DNA of 38,814 nt from Flavobacteriales bacterium (GTDB lineage: Bacteria > Bacteroidota > Bacteroidia > Flavobacteriales_D > Crocinitomicaceae), in NCBI GenBank assembly GCA_947500755.1, contig CANMTO010000021.1:1-38814 (forward strand), written 5' to 3'. Positions 1 through 9,056 of the stretch are shown piece by piece; the first letter of the stretch is position 1, and each line of letters begins with the position of its first letter. The notes below the pieces were generated by a model. The model was not told the origin of the DNA and did no database searches. It worked only from the letters and a program-made list of their open reading frames with translations. Position numbers and translations under genes: made by a program.

Positions 1-1018
1 AAATTGCGCAGTTCGGAATTATGCGGTGTATAGCCTCGATGCGGTCTAAATACCACTCCCGAGAGTATCCTCGATTCATTCGATACAATACCTCGGTATT
101 TCCAGATTGAACAGGTAAATGAATGTAGTTGCACACATTATGATTGGATGCAATTACTTCAAGAACTTCGTTGGTCATGTCTTTTGGATGAGAGGTGCTG
201 AACCGTACACGCAGCATGGGAGAAACATTTGCCACAGCCTGTAACAACTGGGCAAAATTCATAGGCGCTTCCGCTTCATTTTTAAGTTCACCTTTGGAAC
301 TTAGATTCCATCGATAACTATCCACGTTTTGTCCCAACAACGTTACTTCTCGATATCCTTTTTCGAAGAGATCATGGCATTCCGCAATGATAGATTTTGG
401 ATCTCTTGACCGCTCCCTCCCTCGAGTAAAAGGGACTACGCAAAAGGAACACATGTTATCACAACCCCGCATAATGGTGACAAAAGCTGAAATCCCCCCT
501 TGATCTAAACGAACTGGAGCAATGTCTGCATAGGTCTCTTCTCTAGACAGTAATACATTTACCGCTTTCTGTCCAGTTCCAACCTCGGTTATTAAATTCG
601 GTAAGTCGCGGTACGCATCCGGTCCGGCTACGATGTCCACCAATTTTTCTTCTTCGAGTAAATTTTTTTTGAGACGTTCCGCCATGCATCCCAGAATTCC
701 AACTATCAATTCTGGATTTTGTTGTTTGTGATGCTGAAATTCAGTTAAGCGGTTTCTTACGCGCTGCTCTGCATTTTCCCGAATAGAACAGGTGTTGATC
801 AGCACCAAATCTGCTTCGGATATGTTCCGTGTAGTGGAATAACCATTTTGGGCAAGGATTGATGCAACCACCTCACTGTCAGAGAAATTCATTTGACACC
901 CGTAACTTTCAAGGTATAGTTTCTTGGTCGAATGCATGGGGTCAGTCGTAATCTGTGTTAATACCTCGCCTTGACGCGCTTCATTCAGTGGTTCCTTGGA
1001 TGTATGTTCTTGCTGCAT
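1..1018 (-). CDS. miaB: MiaB, tRNA-2-methylthio-N6-dimethylallyladenosine synthase (partial, C-terminus off the left edge)
   Basis: Radical-SAM methylthiotransferase that adds the 2-methylthio group to i6A37 of tRNAs. The 339 codons visible hold the N-terminal UPF0004 domain, with the auxiliary-cluster cysteines C41 (SYGCQMN), C77 (NTCSIRE) and C111 (GCMAER). The radical-SAM CxxxCxxC follows at C186/C190/C193 (GCDNMCSFC) with TRGRERSRD after it. The C-terminal TRAM domain lies outside the window. The start at 1018 gives a ~27-residue leader before the conserved KKLYLESYG block; flavobacterial MiaB proteins commonly carry such a leader. The -7 box TAAATTTG (minus strand, 1030-1023) implies a very short or absent leader RNA. 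Divergent from topA. Confidence 0.96.
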   Translation of the reverse strand, partial: MQQEHTSKEPLNEARQGEVLTQITTDPMHSTKKLYLESYGCQMNFSDSEVVASILAQNGYSTTRNISEADLVLINTCSIRENAEQRVRNRLTEFQHHKQQNPELIVGILGCMAERLKKNLLEEEKLVDIVAGPDAYRDLPNLITEVGTGQKAVNVLLSREETYADIAPVRLDQGGISAFVTIMRGCDNMCSFCVVPFTRGRERSRDPKSIIAECHDLFEKGYREVTLLGQNVDSYRWNLSSKGELKNEAEAPMNFAQLLQAVANVSPMLRVRFSTSHPKDMTNEVLEVIASNHNVCNYIHLPVQSGNTEVLYRMNRGYSREWYLDRIEAIHRIIPNCAI

Positions 1019-1022
1019 GATG

Positions 1023-1030
1023 CAAATTTA
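1023..1030 (-). promoter_or_regulatory. Bacteroidetes -7 box for miaB
   Basis: Reads TAAATTTG on the minus strand and matches the TAnnTTTG consensus of the Bacteroidetes primary sigma factor. It ends 5 nt before the miaB start, so the transcript would be nearly leaderless. No clear -33 TTG was seen. Confidence 0.45.
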
Positions 1031-1176
1031 CCACAATTCAACATAGTGTCAAAATGTCATGTTTTAATCTATCGAAGGGTGCATGAAAAAAATATCTTTG
1101 CCCTTAACCATAGGTTAAAGAAGATACCCCGAAAATATTTGGGAAAAACATTCCGCACATTGCGTGGTTTTAGTTA

Positions 1177-1184
1177 TAAATTTG
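1177..1184 (+). promoter_or_regulatory. Candidate -7 box for topA
   Basis: TAAATTTG, 18 nt before the chosen topA start at 1203. A second match, TATCTTTG, lies at 1093-1100 in the same intergenic gap. Neither has a well-placed -33 TTG. If 1177-1184 is used, transcription begins near 1191, downstream of the alternative upstream ATG at 1164, which supports the 1203 start. Confidence 0.45.
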
Positions 1185-1202
1185 TCACAAATATTTACAT
1201 CC

Positions 1203-3512
1203 ATGTCAAAAAACTTAGTCATCGTTGAGTCTCCTGCAAAAGCCAAAACAATAGAGGGGTATTTAGGTGCTGATTACACCGTTAAATCCAGTTTCGGTCA
1301 CATTCGCGATTTAGCGAAAAAAGGCTTGTCGGTGGAAATAGACAATGAGTTCATTCCAAATTACGAAGTGCCTGCCGATAAAAAATCATTGATTACTGAG
1401 TTGAAAAAGTTAGCGAAGGATGCAGAATTTGTATGGCTAGCAACGGATGAGGACCGCGAAGGGGAAGCGATTTCTTGGCATTTATTTGAAACGCTTGGAT
1501 TGAAACATGAAAATACGCATCGCATTACGTTCAATGAAATCACGAAAACTGCGGTCCAGAAAGCCATTGCTAGGCCGCGTAAAATCGATCAGGATTTAGT
1601 AGATGCCCAGCAGGCGCGAAGAATTCTAGACCGTATTGTAGGGTTTGAATTATCTCCTGTGTTGTGGAGGAAAGTACGCCCAAGCTTGTCTGCCGGTAGA
1701 GTTCAATCGGTGGCGGTGAGGCTAATCACGGAGAGGGAAGAGGAAATACAATCCTTTATGACATCCGCATTTTTCAAAACGATCGCGAGTTTAAAGGCAA
1801 CCCATGGGGCTCTAAGCGCTGAGCTAGACCATAGTTTTGAGGATGCGCAACACGTGGAAGAGTTTTTAAATGAAATGAAAGGGCGGGATTTAACCGTTGA
1901 TTCCATTGAAACAAAACCGAGTAAAAGGACACCGTCTGCACCATTTACCACCTCTACCTTACAACAAGAAGCATCTGTTAAACTTGGTTATTCGGTTTCT
2001 CGCACCATGTCTGTTGCTCAAAAACTTTATGAATCAGGGCACATAACCTACATGAGGACCGATTCAACAAATTTATCAGAAACGGCATTAAACGGCGCTG
2101 CTGCAGAAATCATTTCCTCTTATGGGGAGGATTATTCTAAGCCAACAAAATATGCAACAAAATCAGCGTCGGCACAGGAAGCCCACGAAGCCATAAGGCC
2201 TTCAGATTTTGGTGCCATACAGGTTTCAGACAATCGTGATGAACAAAAACTCTATGACTTAATTCGAAAAAGAACCTTAGCGAGCCAGATGGCGCCTGCT
2301 CAGTTAGAGAAAACCACGGTAAAACTCTCTGGCGCACCAAATCAACACCTGTTTACTGCAAGGGGTGAAGTGATTGTGTTTGACGGATTTCTTAAGGTTT
2401 ATGCGGCAAGTTCCATAGACGAAGACGAAGAAGAAGAGGGCTTACTTCCAAAATTAACCAAAGGCGAACGCCTATTAGTGTCAGGAATCACCTCAACCCA
2501 GCGATTTACTCGTGGTCCTTCACGGTATTCTGAAGCGAGCTTGGTGAAGAAAATGGAAGAGCTTGGAATTGGTCGACCATCGACCTATGCACCAACCATT
2601 TCAACCATTCAAAAACGGGGGTATGTTGCCAAAAATGAAAGCGACGGGGTACAACGGCCCTATGTTCAAATTTTATTGGAAAAGGATCAGTTAAGGGTGA
2701 ATAACCTCATGGAAACTACGGGGGCAGACAAGAACAGGTTAGTACCCACGGACATCGGGGTGTTGGTGACTTCCTTTTTGGAAAAGCAATTTGCAAAAAT
2801 AATGGACTATCAGTTTACGGCTCAAGTAGAGGAGGCCTTTGATGAAATTGCTCAAGGAAAAGTGAAATGGAATGAAATGCTTAAAACATTTTATACCCCC
2901 TTCCACGCAACGGTCGAGGAAACCATGGAAAATTCAGGACGGGTTACCGGAGAGCGCGCCCTGGGAGTTGATCCAAAAACCGGGAGAAAAGTAATTGCTC
3001 GCATGGGTAAATTTGGGGCAATGATACAAATTGGTGATGAGCAAGCGGATGGTGAAAAGCCACTATTTGCCTCCTTGATGAAAACCCAAAGCATTACTAC
3101 GGTTTCATTGGAAGAAGCGATGGAATTATTCAAATTACCGAGAATAGTTGGGGAGTTAGAAGGGGAGGTGGTAAAAGTAAATATTGGAAGATTCGGGCCT
3201 TACGTGCAGTTGGGTAAAATATTTGCATCTATTCCTAAAGATGAGGACATCATGGAGCTAAGTTTTGAACGTGCGGTAGAATTAATTCAAGAAAAGAAGA
3301 CCAGTGCAGCAAACAATACCTTGCGCGCCTTTGAGGAGCGTCCAGATATATTGGTGTTGGTAGGTAAGTACGGCCCGTATTTAAAAATCGGAAAGGACAA
3401 TTTTAAGCTTCCAAAAGATGTTGAGCCCAGCGCACTTACCTTAGCTGAGTGCTTAAGTATCGCAGAAAACCAACCGGCCAAAGCCAAGAGGCCTTTCAAA
3501 GGAAAAAAATAG
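1203..3512 (+). CDS. topA: DNA topoisomerase I (type IA)
   Basis: Relaxes negatively supercoiled DNA through a covalent 5'-phosphotyrosine intermediate. It has 769 residues. The TOPRIM domain carries E9 (IVESPAKAKT) and the acidic D82-x-D84-x-E86 (TDEDRE). The active-site tyrosine is Y283 in ITYMRTDS, with R285 beside it. The C-terminal third has no zinc-finger CxxC pairs. It has topoisomerase C-terminal repeats instead, recognisable by GKFGAMIQIG, GRFGPYVQLG and GKYGPYLKIG, and a basic tail. I chose ATG 1203 because MSKNLVIVESPAKAKT is the family N-terminus; the in-frame ATG at 1164 adds 13 unconserved residues upstream of the promoter box. ssb follows after 23 nt. Confidence 0.97.
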   Translation: MSKNLVIVESPAKAKTIEGYLGADYTVKSSFGHIRDLAKKGLSVEIDNEFIPNYEVPADKKSLITELKKLAKDAEFVWLATDEDREGEAISWHLFETLGLKHENTHRITFNEITKTAVQKAIARPRKIDQDLVDAQQARRILDRIVGFELSPVLWRKVRPSLSAGRVQSVAVRLITEREEEIQSFMTSAFFKTIASLKATHGALSAELDHSFEDAQHVEEFLNEMKGRDLTVDSIETKPSKRTPSAPFTTSTLQQEASVKLGYSVSRTMSVAQKLYESGHITYMRTDSTNLSETALNGAAAEIISSYGEDYSKPTKYATKSASAQEAHEAIRPSDFGAIQVSDNRDEQKLYDLIRKRTLASQMAPAQLEKTTVKLSGAPNQHLFTARGEVIVFDGFLKVYAASSIDEDEEEEGLLPKLTKGERLLVSGITSTQRFTRGPSRYSEASLVKKMEELGIGRPSTYAPTISTIQKRGYVAKNESDGVQRPYVQILLEKDQLRVNNLMETTGADKNRLVPTDIGVLVTSFLEKQFAKIMDYQFTAQVEEAFDEIAQGKVKWNEMLKTFYTPFHATVEETMENSGRVTGERALGVDPKTGRKVIARMGKFGAMIQIGDEQADGEKPLFASLMKTQSITTVSLEEAMELFKLPRIVGELEGEVVKVNIGRFGPYVQLGKIFASIPKDEDIMELSFERAVELIQEKKTSAANNTLRAFEERPDILVLVGKYGPYLKIGKDNFKLPKDVEPSALTLAECLSIAENQPAKAKRPFKGKK

Positions 3513-3535
3513 TAATTTAGACAAAAAATGCAGCG

Positions 3536-3976
3536 ATGAGCGGCACGGTAAATAAAGTAATTTTGATCGGAAACCTGGGTAAAGACCCTGAGGTTCGCCA
3601 CTTTGAGAACGGCGGTGTTCTAGCCTCTTTCCCCTTGGCAACCTCGGAATCTTATACTGACCGTGAAACCGGTGAGAAAAAAGAGCATACGGATTGGCAT
3701 GATGTGGTTCTTTGGCGAGGTCTTGCCGAAGTGGCTGAAAAATATCTTCACAAAGGCACCAAAATTTATGTAGAAGGAAAATTGAAAAAACGCTCCTATC
3801 AAGACCGCGAAGGCGTAACACGGTATGCCGTAGAAATTGTAGGCGAAGAACTCACGATTCTATCTAGAGCTGATTCAGAGCAGCACATAAAGTCCCCGTA
3901 TCGAAAAGAGCCCATAATTAATCCCTCACCGCTTGCGGAATTTAAACCCAACCTCGAAGATGAATCCCCTTTTTAA
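3536..3976 (+). CDS. ssb: Single-stranded DNA-binding protein
   Basis: A 146-residue SSB with an N-terminal OB fold ([20 protein letters not shown], then FPLATSE and [20 protein letters not shown]). A short linker leads to an acidic tip ending DESPF, the tail that docks repair and replication partners; the usual form is DDDIPF. It lies 23 nt after topA and 9 nt before gldE. An ssb-gldE-gldD order is the arrangement known from gliding flavobacteria, so it is probably co-transcribed with these genes. Confidence 0.95.
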   Translation: MSGTVNKVILIGNLGKDPEVRHFENGGVLASFPLATSESYTDRETGEKKEHTDWHDVVLWRGLAEVAEKYLHKGTKIYVEGKLKKRSYQDREGVTRYAVEIVGEELTILSRADSEQHIKSPYRKEPIINPSPLAEFKPNLEDESPF

Positions 3977-3985
3977 TTTATAGGC

Positions 3986-5293
3986 ATGCCCGATCCCTCC
4001 CCCATAAGGCCCTTGTTGGCCCAAGTATCCTGGACGAACACGGAGACCACGTATTCGTCTATTATTGTTCTTTTGCTCATTTTAGCGGCAATTACTACAA
4101 GTTCGGAATCCGCTTTTTTCTCATTGAATCCTCAAGAAAAAGACCGCCTAAAATCAGAAAACTCCAAGATTTCTGGGATAATTTTAGACTTACTATCTAA
4201 GCCTCGCGAACTCATCGCGTTACTTTTGATTTCTATCAATTTCGTCAATGTGGGCATCGTTATATTGTCCACGCTGATTCTGAATAAAATGATGGATGGT
4301 TACAGCGAAGTATCTAAACTCTTGGTGGAAATTTTCGGAATCACCTTGTTGATTTTAATCACAGGCGAAGTAATTCCGAAGATTTATGGCGCAAATAATG
4401 CGTCAAAAGTTACGCGGTTTATGGCCTTGCCAATTGATGTGATTCGCAGAACTCCTCCCATCTCTTGGTTGAAATCCCTGTTGGTTAACGGTACAAACTT
4501 TATCGGTAGAATTGGCGGAAAACATGTACGAATTTCTTCTGATGAATTGGAACAAGCCATTGCCATTACAACGGACGATAATTCGTCATCCGATGAGCAG
4601 AAGTTATTGGAAGGAATCGTTAAGCTTGGAAAAACGGAGGTGGTACAAATCATGACCCCAAGAATTGAGATGTCCTCCATTCCTAGCAATATACCTTTTT
4701 CCGAAGTTATTGAGTTCGTATTGGAGTTTGGGTATTCACGAATTCCAATCCACAAAGAGAGCGCAGATAATGTCATTGGGATCTTATACATTAAAGACCT
4801 ATTGCCTCACTTAAAGCAATCGGATGAGTTTCAATGGCTGGATTTAATGCGTAAGCCATTTTTTGTACCTGAAAACAAAAAGATTGATAATCTATTGCAA
4901 GAATTTAGAAGCATGAAAATGCACCTGGCAGTGGTGGTTGATGAATATGGGGGAGCCAGCGGAATTGTTACGCTAGAGGATATTTTGGAGGAAATTGTTG
5001 GCGACATTACCGATGAATTTGATGACGATCAAGTGGAGTATAAACGCATGGAGGATGGAAGTTTTGCATTTGAAGGCCGAACATCCTTGAAAGATTTCTA
5101 CAAAATAATGGACATTGATGGTGATGAATTTGAGCGTGTAAAAGGCGACGCAGAAACAATTGGTGGGTTTATTGTAGAACAAGCCGGCAGAATATTAAAA
5201 AACAAGGAGTCGATCACGCAAGGTGACATTAAACTTACGGTAATTGCCTCCGATAAACGCAGAATAAAATGGGTAAAGGTGCACGGGGCTTAG
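3986..5293 (+). CDS. gldE: GldE, gliding-motility-associated CNNM/CorC-type membrane protein
   Basis: A 435-residue inner-membrane protein of the HlyC/CorC family. The N-terminal DUF21/CNNM part has hydrophobic segments around residues 23-46, 72-97 and 108-128. Two CBS motifs follow (VVQIMTPRIEM; MRKPFFVPENKKIDNLLQEF and VVVDEYGGASGIVTLEDILEE), then a CorC_HlyC C-terminal domain. In Flavobacterium johnsoniae gldE sits immediately upstream of gldD and the two are functionally linked in gliding and T9SS biogenesis. Assignment as GldE rather than a generic haemolysin-like protein rests mainly on the ssb-gldE-gldD order. The last 25 nt overlap gldD. Its ion-transport function is not established. 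Confidence 0.9.
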   Translation: MPDPSPIRPLLAQVSWTNTETTYSSIIVLLLILAAITTSSESAFFSLNPQEKDRLKSENSKISGIILDLLSKPRELIALLLISINFVNVGIVILSTLILNKMMDGYSEVSKLLVEIFGITLLILITGEVIPKIYGANNASKVTRFMALPIDVIRRTPPISWLKSLLVNGTNFIGRIGGKHVRISSDELEQAIAITTDDNSSSDEQKLLEGIVKLGKTEVVQIMTPRIEMSSIPSNIPFSEVIEFVLEFGYSRIPIHKESADNVIGILYIKDLLPHLKQSDEFQWLDLMRKPFFVPENKKIDNLLQEFRSMKMHLAVVVDEYGGASGIVTLEDILEEIVGDITDEFDDDQVEYKRMEDGSFAFEGRTSLKDFYKIMDIDGDEFERVKGDAETIGGFIVEQAGRILKNKESITQGDIKLTVIASDKRRIKWVKVHGA

Positions 5294-5868
5294 TCGTATT
5301 TCTGGGTTTCTTTTTATTGATGCTAGCGTCGTGCCACGAAAAAAAGCCTGTTCCAAAACCGTATTGTTATTTACGGACAGATTTCCCCCCACATACTTAT
5401 GCTAAGTTTAAGGCGAAGAATCCAATGTTTAATTACGAAATGGAGCTTTCCGACCTGTTTTCAATGCGTCAGAACCTCGGGGATAGCCGCTATGGGTTTC
5501 AGGAATTTGATTTAGGTCCGCTAAACGGCACCATGCTCGTATACTTGAAAGAATTCAATTCGAAAGATTCACTCAGCACCTTGATAAATACAGCTAACGA
5601 CTTGGTAGATGAACACAAAATAAAAGCAGATCGCATCGATTTTAATCAAATCATTGCTCCGGAAAAAAAGGTTTATGGCACGTTTTTTACATTGCGCGGT
5701 AATGTCGCAACCAATTACCAATTTTATCTAACGGATTCTAGTTCTAGATTTATACGGGGTGAGATTCTGCTTAATTGCCGCCCCAATTACGACAGTTTAA
5801 GGCCGACATTAGATTACTTGAGGGTGGATCTTAATCGCATGCTACGTAGCTTTCGATGGGTGAATTAA
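5269..5868 (+). CDS. gldD: GldD, gliding motility lipoprotein
   Basis: A 199-residue lipoprotein: a short hydrophobic signal and lipobox LASC place the lipidated cysteine at C22. The conserved GldD N-terminus follows (PKPYCYLRTDFP). GldD is required for gliding and for T9SS function in F. johnsoniae, though its molecular role is unknown. It starts 25 nt inside the end of gldE and ends 13 nt inside folK, so translation of the three is likely coupled. Two proteins with T9SS sorting tails are encoded further right, consistent with an active system. Confidence 0.9.
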   Translation: MGKGARGLVVFLGFFLLMLASCHEKKPVPKPYCYLRTDFPPHTYAKFKAKNPMFNYEMELSDLFSMRQNLGDSRYGFQEFDLGPLNGTMLVYLKEFNSKDSLSTLINTANDLVDEHKIKADRIDFNQIIAPEKKVYGTFFTLRGNVATNYQFYLTDSSSRFIRGEILLNCRPNYDSLRPTLDYLRVDLNRMLRSFRWVN

Positions 5869-6284
5869 ATCAGGTGTATTTATCCTTGGGTTCTAATCTT
5901 GGGAATAGGGAATTACAAATTAGCGATGCCCTAGCCGCCCTTGAGCATCATGGTGTTTCTGTGCTTGCATCGTCGTCCTATTTTTATTCTAAACCGCTGG
6001 GGTTTACTTCTCCCAATGATTTTTGTAATGTCTGTGTAAAAGTATGCACCACATTAGCTCCCTTAGAGTTATTGCAGCAATTACAAGATGTGGAGCGGCA
6101 ATTAGGGCGTGAAGAAAAATCTAATTCAAACGGATACCAAGATCGACCGATAGATATTGATATCATTTTCTTCAATACCTTAGTCATTAATGATGATAAA
6201 CTAACAATCCCTCATCCGCAGTGGAATATGCGCCCGTTTGTTTATTTACCCCTAATTAAATTAGTGGAATCATTAAATATTTGA
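5856..6284 (+). CDS. folK: 2-amino-4-hydroxy-6-hydroxymethyldihydropteridine pyrophosphokinase
   Basis: Transfers pyrophosphate from ATP to 6-hydroxymethyl-7,8-dihydropterin, the step before dihydropteroate synthesis. It has 142 residues. The N-terminal VYLSLGSNLGNRE and the HPPK signature QDRPIDIDIIFFN are both clear, followed by IPHPQWNMRPFVYLPL. It overlaps gldD by 13 nt, a start position that also puts the conserved N-terminus at the right distance. folC, a later enzyme of the same pathway, lies at 20422-21663. Confidence 0.96.
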   Translation: MGELNQVYLSLGSNLGNRELQISDALAALEHHGVSVLASSSYFYSKPLGFTSPNDFCNVCVKVCTTLAPLELLQQLQDVERQLGREEKSNSNGYQDRPIDIDIIFFNTLVINDDKLTIPHPQWNMRPFVYLPLIKLVESLNI

Positions 6285-6310
6285 TTTGTTTAAATATTTA
6301 GTTAAATTTG
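6280..6310 (+). promoter_or_regulatory. Full Bacteroidetes promoter for the OmpA/TPR lipoprotein gene
   Basis: TTTG at 6280-6283, a 19-nt spacer, then TAAATTTG at 6303-6310: both elements of the Bacteroidetes promoter at near-ideal spacing. The predicted transcript begins near 6317, giving a ~16-nt leader before the ATG at 6333. The -33 element overlaps the end of folK. Confidence 0.7.
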
Positions 6311-6332
6311 ACCTGCCTAAAACCAATAAATT

Positions 6333-8045
6333 ATGAAATTTAATTTTTACAAAGTTATGTTCCTTGGTATCGCTGCACTTGCGGTATCTAGTTGTGATCA
6401 GTTAAAGGAGTTGTCATACTCAACTACTCCAAATCCGCTTGAGATGCATGGAGACAGTGTAGCAATCTCAGTAACACTGAATATTCCACCAAAAGGAATA
6501 AAGAAAAAAGTGAGTGTTGAAATCACTCCCTCTTTAGGTGCTACGAAATTAACTACATGGAAAATACAAGGGGAAAAAGCCACTGGAAACGGTCAAAGCA
6601 TTACCTTCAAGCCGGGTGGTACGGCTACGTTTACAGAAACAGTAGCGTATGACGCTTCCATGGAAGCTGCAGACTTAACGTTAACGGGTAAAGTGTTTAA
6701 AGGAACGAAAGAAAAATCTAAGGAAGCACTTCCAGTTACCAAGTTAGCAGATGCAACGATTATTACCCCATTGTTGGTACAGCCTACCTTTAAAATGTTA
6801 ACTGAAACAGCAACGATTCCTAGATCCTTTGAAAAGACAGCCACCGCTGAAGTGAATTATCTGAAAGGTAAGTCTGATGTACGCGCTGCAGAAATGAAAG
6901 ACAAGGACGTAACTGACTTAGTGGCTTGGATACAAGCCGCACAGTTAAATCCAAAAATTAAAATTAATGGGATTGACATCAAAGGCTATGCTTCCCCGGA
7001 CGGAGAAGAAACCTTTAACAGTAACTTGTCAGGAACACGCGCTAAGGCAGCTCGAAAAGCCTTTATGGATTTGATGAAAAAGAGTAATTTGATGATGTTT
7101 TCCGATTCTTCGAGTTATGTTACTGCAGGTTTGGGAGAAGATTTCGAAGGATTTAAAGTAGAGCTGGAACGCTCAACATCTATCCTTCAAGCAGACAAGG
7201 ATTTATTTTTACGAGTGCTCACGATGTCCAACGACCCAAAGCAACGTGAAAATGATTTAGTGGCCTTAGGAAAAGGATTTACACAACTTGAAAAAGAAGT
7301 GTTCCCAAAAATTCGCCGTGCTGTAATCGTAGTTAATTACACAGAGCAAGGGCTTTCTGACGACGAATTGCGCGCTAAAGCAAGTACTTCTCCTTCAAGT
7401 ATGTCTGCTGATGAATTGATTTTTACCGCGTCTACGTTGGTTAAAGATTTAAACGAACAAGGTAAGATTTACGACGCAGCAGCATTAGCCTACCCAGCCG
7501 ATGTGCGTGCATTAAATAATGCAGGTGCAGTTGCTTACATGCAAGGAAACGTGGCCAAAGCAAAAACGAATCTAGAAAAAGCACTTAATGTTAAAGACAA
7601 TACAAAAACAAAGAACAATTTAGCTGGAGTAGCCATGTCGCAAGGCGATCGTGCTACCGCTAAGAAAATGCTTTCTCAAGTAAAAGATAAAAGTGTAGAA
7701 GTTTCTTACAACAATGCAGTGATTATGATCCTAGAAGGTAAATATAGCAATGCAATTACTGCGTGTGGTTCAGAGGCATCTTTCAACAAGGCCTTGGCTA
7801 CAGTGCTAAACGGTAGCTTAGATGAAGCAAGCAAAACGTTAGCTGCAAGCAAAGACAAAGAGTCTGCAGACGGGTATTACCTAAAAGCAATCATCGCTGC
7901 GCGTTCTAATGCAGGCGTAGAGGCTGTGGTAAGCAATTTGAAATCTGCGATTTCAAAAGATAAAAAGTACAAAGAGAAAGCGTCAAAAGACCGTGAGTTT
8001 ATCAAATTCATGAACGAGGGCTCGTTTACAGCTGCGGTTAACTAA
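6333..8045 (+). CDS. Lipoprotein with OmpA-like and TPR regions
   Basis: A 570-residue predicted outer-membrane lipoprotein with lipobox VSSC (C21). Residues ~30-150 form a beta-rich module (PNPLEMHGDSVAISVTLNIP). Residues ~170-340 resemble an OmpA-family peptidoglycan-binding domain (INGIDIKGYASPDGEE, then NLSGTRAKAARKAF). Residues ~365-560 are helical and TPR-like (DVRALNNAGAVAYMQGNVAKA, AGVAMSQGDRATAKKML). It is lysine- and alanine-rich. The gene is monocistronic, with its own promoter and a hairpin terminator. A role in anchoring the envelope or in envelope assembly is an inference; I do not recognise a named protein. Confidence 0.8.
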   Translation: MKFNFYKVMFLGIAALAVSSCDQLKELSYSTTPNPLEMHGDSVAISVTLNIPPKGIKKKVSVEITPSLGATKLTTWKIQGEKATGNGQSITFKPGGTATFTETVAYDASMEAADLTLTGKVFKGTKEKSKEALPVTKLADATIITPLLVQPTFKMLTETATIPRSFEKTATAEVNYLKGKSDVRAAEMKDKDVTDLVAWIQAAQLNPKIKINGIDIKGYASPDGEETFNSNLSGTRAKAARKAFMDLMKKSNLMMFSDSSSYVTAGLGEDFEGFKVELERSTSILQADKDLFLRVLTMSNDPKQRENDLVALGKGFTQLEKEVFPKIRRAVIVVNYTEQGLSDDELRAKASTSPSSMSADELIFTASTLVKDLNEQGKIYDAAALAYPADVRALNNAGAVAYMQGNVAKAKTNLEKALNVKDNTKTKNNLAGVAMSQGDRATAKKMLSQVKDKSVEVSYNNAVIMILEGKYSNAITACGSEASFNKALATVLNGSLDEASKTLAASKDKESADGYYLKAIIAARSNAGVEAVVSNLKSAISKDKKYKEKASKDREFIKFMNEGSFTAAVN

Positions 8046-8062
8046 TCGCCTTGATTTTTATA

Positions 8063-8983
8063 TTAAAACCCTAGTCCATCGGCTAGGGTTTTTTTGTATA
8101 TATATTCTTGCTCCCTTTGTCCTGGGGTAGGAATACATTTCCAGACGCAACCCAATTGAACCACATCCATTAACGTGGAATACCCGCTAAAGCTATAAAT
8201 CACCGCAGCTTGCATTAATACCTCATCAGCCTCTTTCCATGATAATATGTGGCGCTTCCCTTCAAAGCCTTGAGGCCTTTCTCCAATGATTACATGGATT
8301 TGGTCTAACTCCTCACGAAATGCTTCTACTAAGAGGTGGTGAAATTCGCTTGGGCCATTGAATATCAATACCTGTAAGTGTTTTTCATGTAAGGCAATTG
8401 GCTTCGTTATAAGAAACCGTGATTTTAACCCAAGATATACGTGATCTTTATGGAGTTTTCTAGATAGCATACCCGCATAGCGCTTTTGCGCATCATCTAC
8501 AATCCATGTTTGATCAAACTTCCCGATTAAACATCGGTTAATCAGTTGCCCAATCCCAAAATACCAGGCAATTGGCAGCGCACACTGATGGGTAATGAAT
8601 ACAGAAAATACCGATTTATTGCGAAATCCAAACCGTTGATCACTGATGGTATAGTCCGTTGGATTCGACCGAAGGTAGGTCTTGATACGGTGCTTTTCCT
8701 TTAAATGCTGTAGGATTAAACTAGGAAGCAGTGCCATGAATCGCCGCAGCTTGAATCCGTCTGATTGAAATGAAAAATCGTAGGGTTCATGTCGCTCATA
8801 GCACAGGTCATTAAAGTATTGCACATAAATTTTTTCCTGCTCAGCACTACAAAATACAATAATCGAGTTGTTTTGCTTTAATAATTGTTCAAGAATCGGT
8901 ATGGATCTACTCACATGTCCCATTCCCCAGTTTAAAGGAGAAAAGATGATTTTAGCATTTGAAATCTGATCAGGTGCGAGCAT
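8063..8983 (-). CDS. MurG-like (GT-B fold) glycosyltransferase
   Basis: A 306-residue protein with an N-terminal nucleotide-sugar transferase-like loop (FSPLNWGMGHVSRSIPILEQL) and a C-terminal donor-site block (FSGYSTLMDVVQLGCVWKCIP, then PGQREQEY). This matches the uncharacterised Glyco_trans_1_3/GT28-like family common in Bacteroidetes. Donor and acceptor are unknown. It ends soon after the donor-site block, so it may be slightly short. The final codons (LADGLGF, then TAA) lie inside the hairpin at 8065-8092, so the terminator and coding sequence are fused. Divergent from clpP. Confidence 0.8.
   Translation of the reverse strand: MLAPDQISNAKIIFSPLNWGMGHVSRSIPILEQLLKQNNSIIVFCSAEQEKIYVQYFNDLCYERHEPYDFSFQSDGFKLRRFMALLPSLILQHLKEKHRIKTYLRSNPTDYTISDQRFGFRNKSVFSVFITHQCALPIAWYFGIGQLINRCLIGKFDQTWIVDDAQKRYAGMLSRKLHKDHVYLGLKSRFLITKPIALHEKHLQVLIFNGPSEFHHLLVEAFREELDQIHVIIGERPQGFEGKRHILSWKEADEVLMQAAVIYSFSGYSTLMDVVQLGCVWKCIPTPGQREQEYIYKKTLADGLGF
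8065..8092. terminator. Bidirectional rho-independent terminator
   Basis: Ten-nt arms AAAACCCTAG (8065-8074) and CTAGGGTTTT (8083-8092) around an 8-nt loop, followed by T to 8095. It is a clear terminator for the plus-strand lipoprotein gene. Read on the minus strand it also has a T-tract, but there it lies within the last codons of the glycosyltransferase. Confidence 0.85.
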
Positions 8984-9030
8984 TTCTGTAAAAATAGAAA
9001 CATAGATGCGAAAGTGTGGCTCGTTTTGGT

Positions 9031-9038
9031 TAATTTTG
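9031..9038 (+). promoter_or_regulatory. -7 box for clpP
   Basis: TAATTTTG matches TAnnTTTG. The predicted transcript start near 9045 gives a ~12-nt leader to ATG 9057 and lies downstream of the alternative ATG at 9006. No good -33 TTG was seen. Confidence 0.5.
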
Positions 9039-9056
9039 AAAAATAATCAAACACAT

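Noticed and set aside
971..1228. 85-codon plus-strand frame across the miaB start and the topA leader
   Set aside because: It overlaps the miaB start on the opposite strand and the topA start in another frame, and encodes nothing recognisable.
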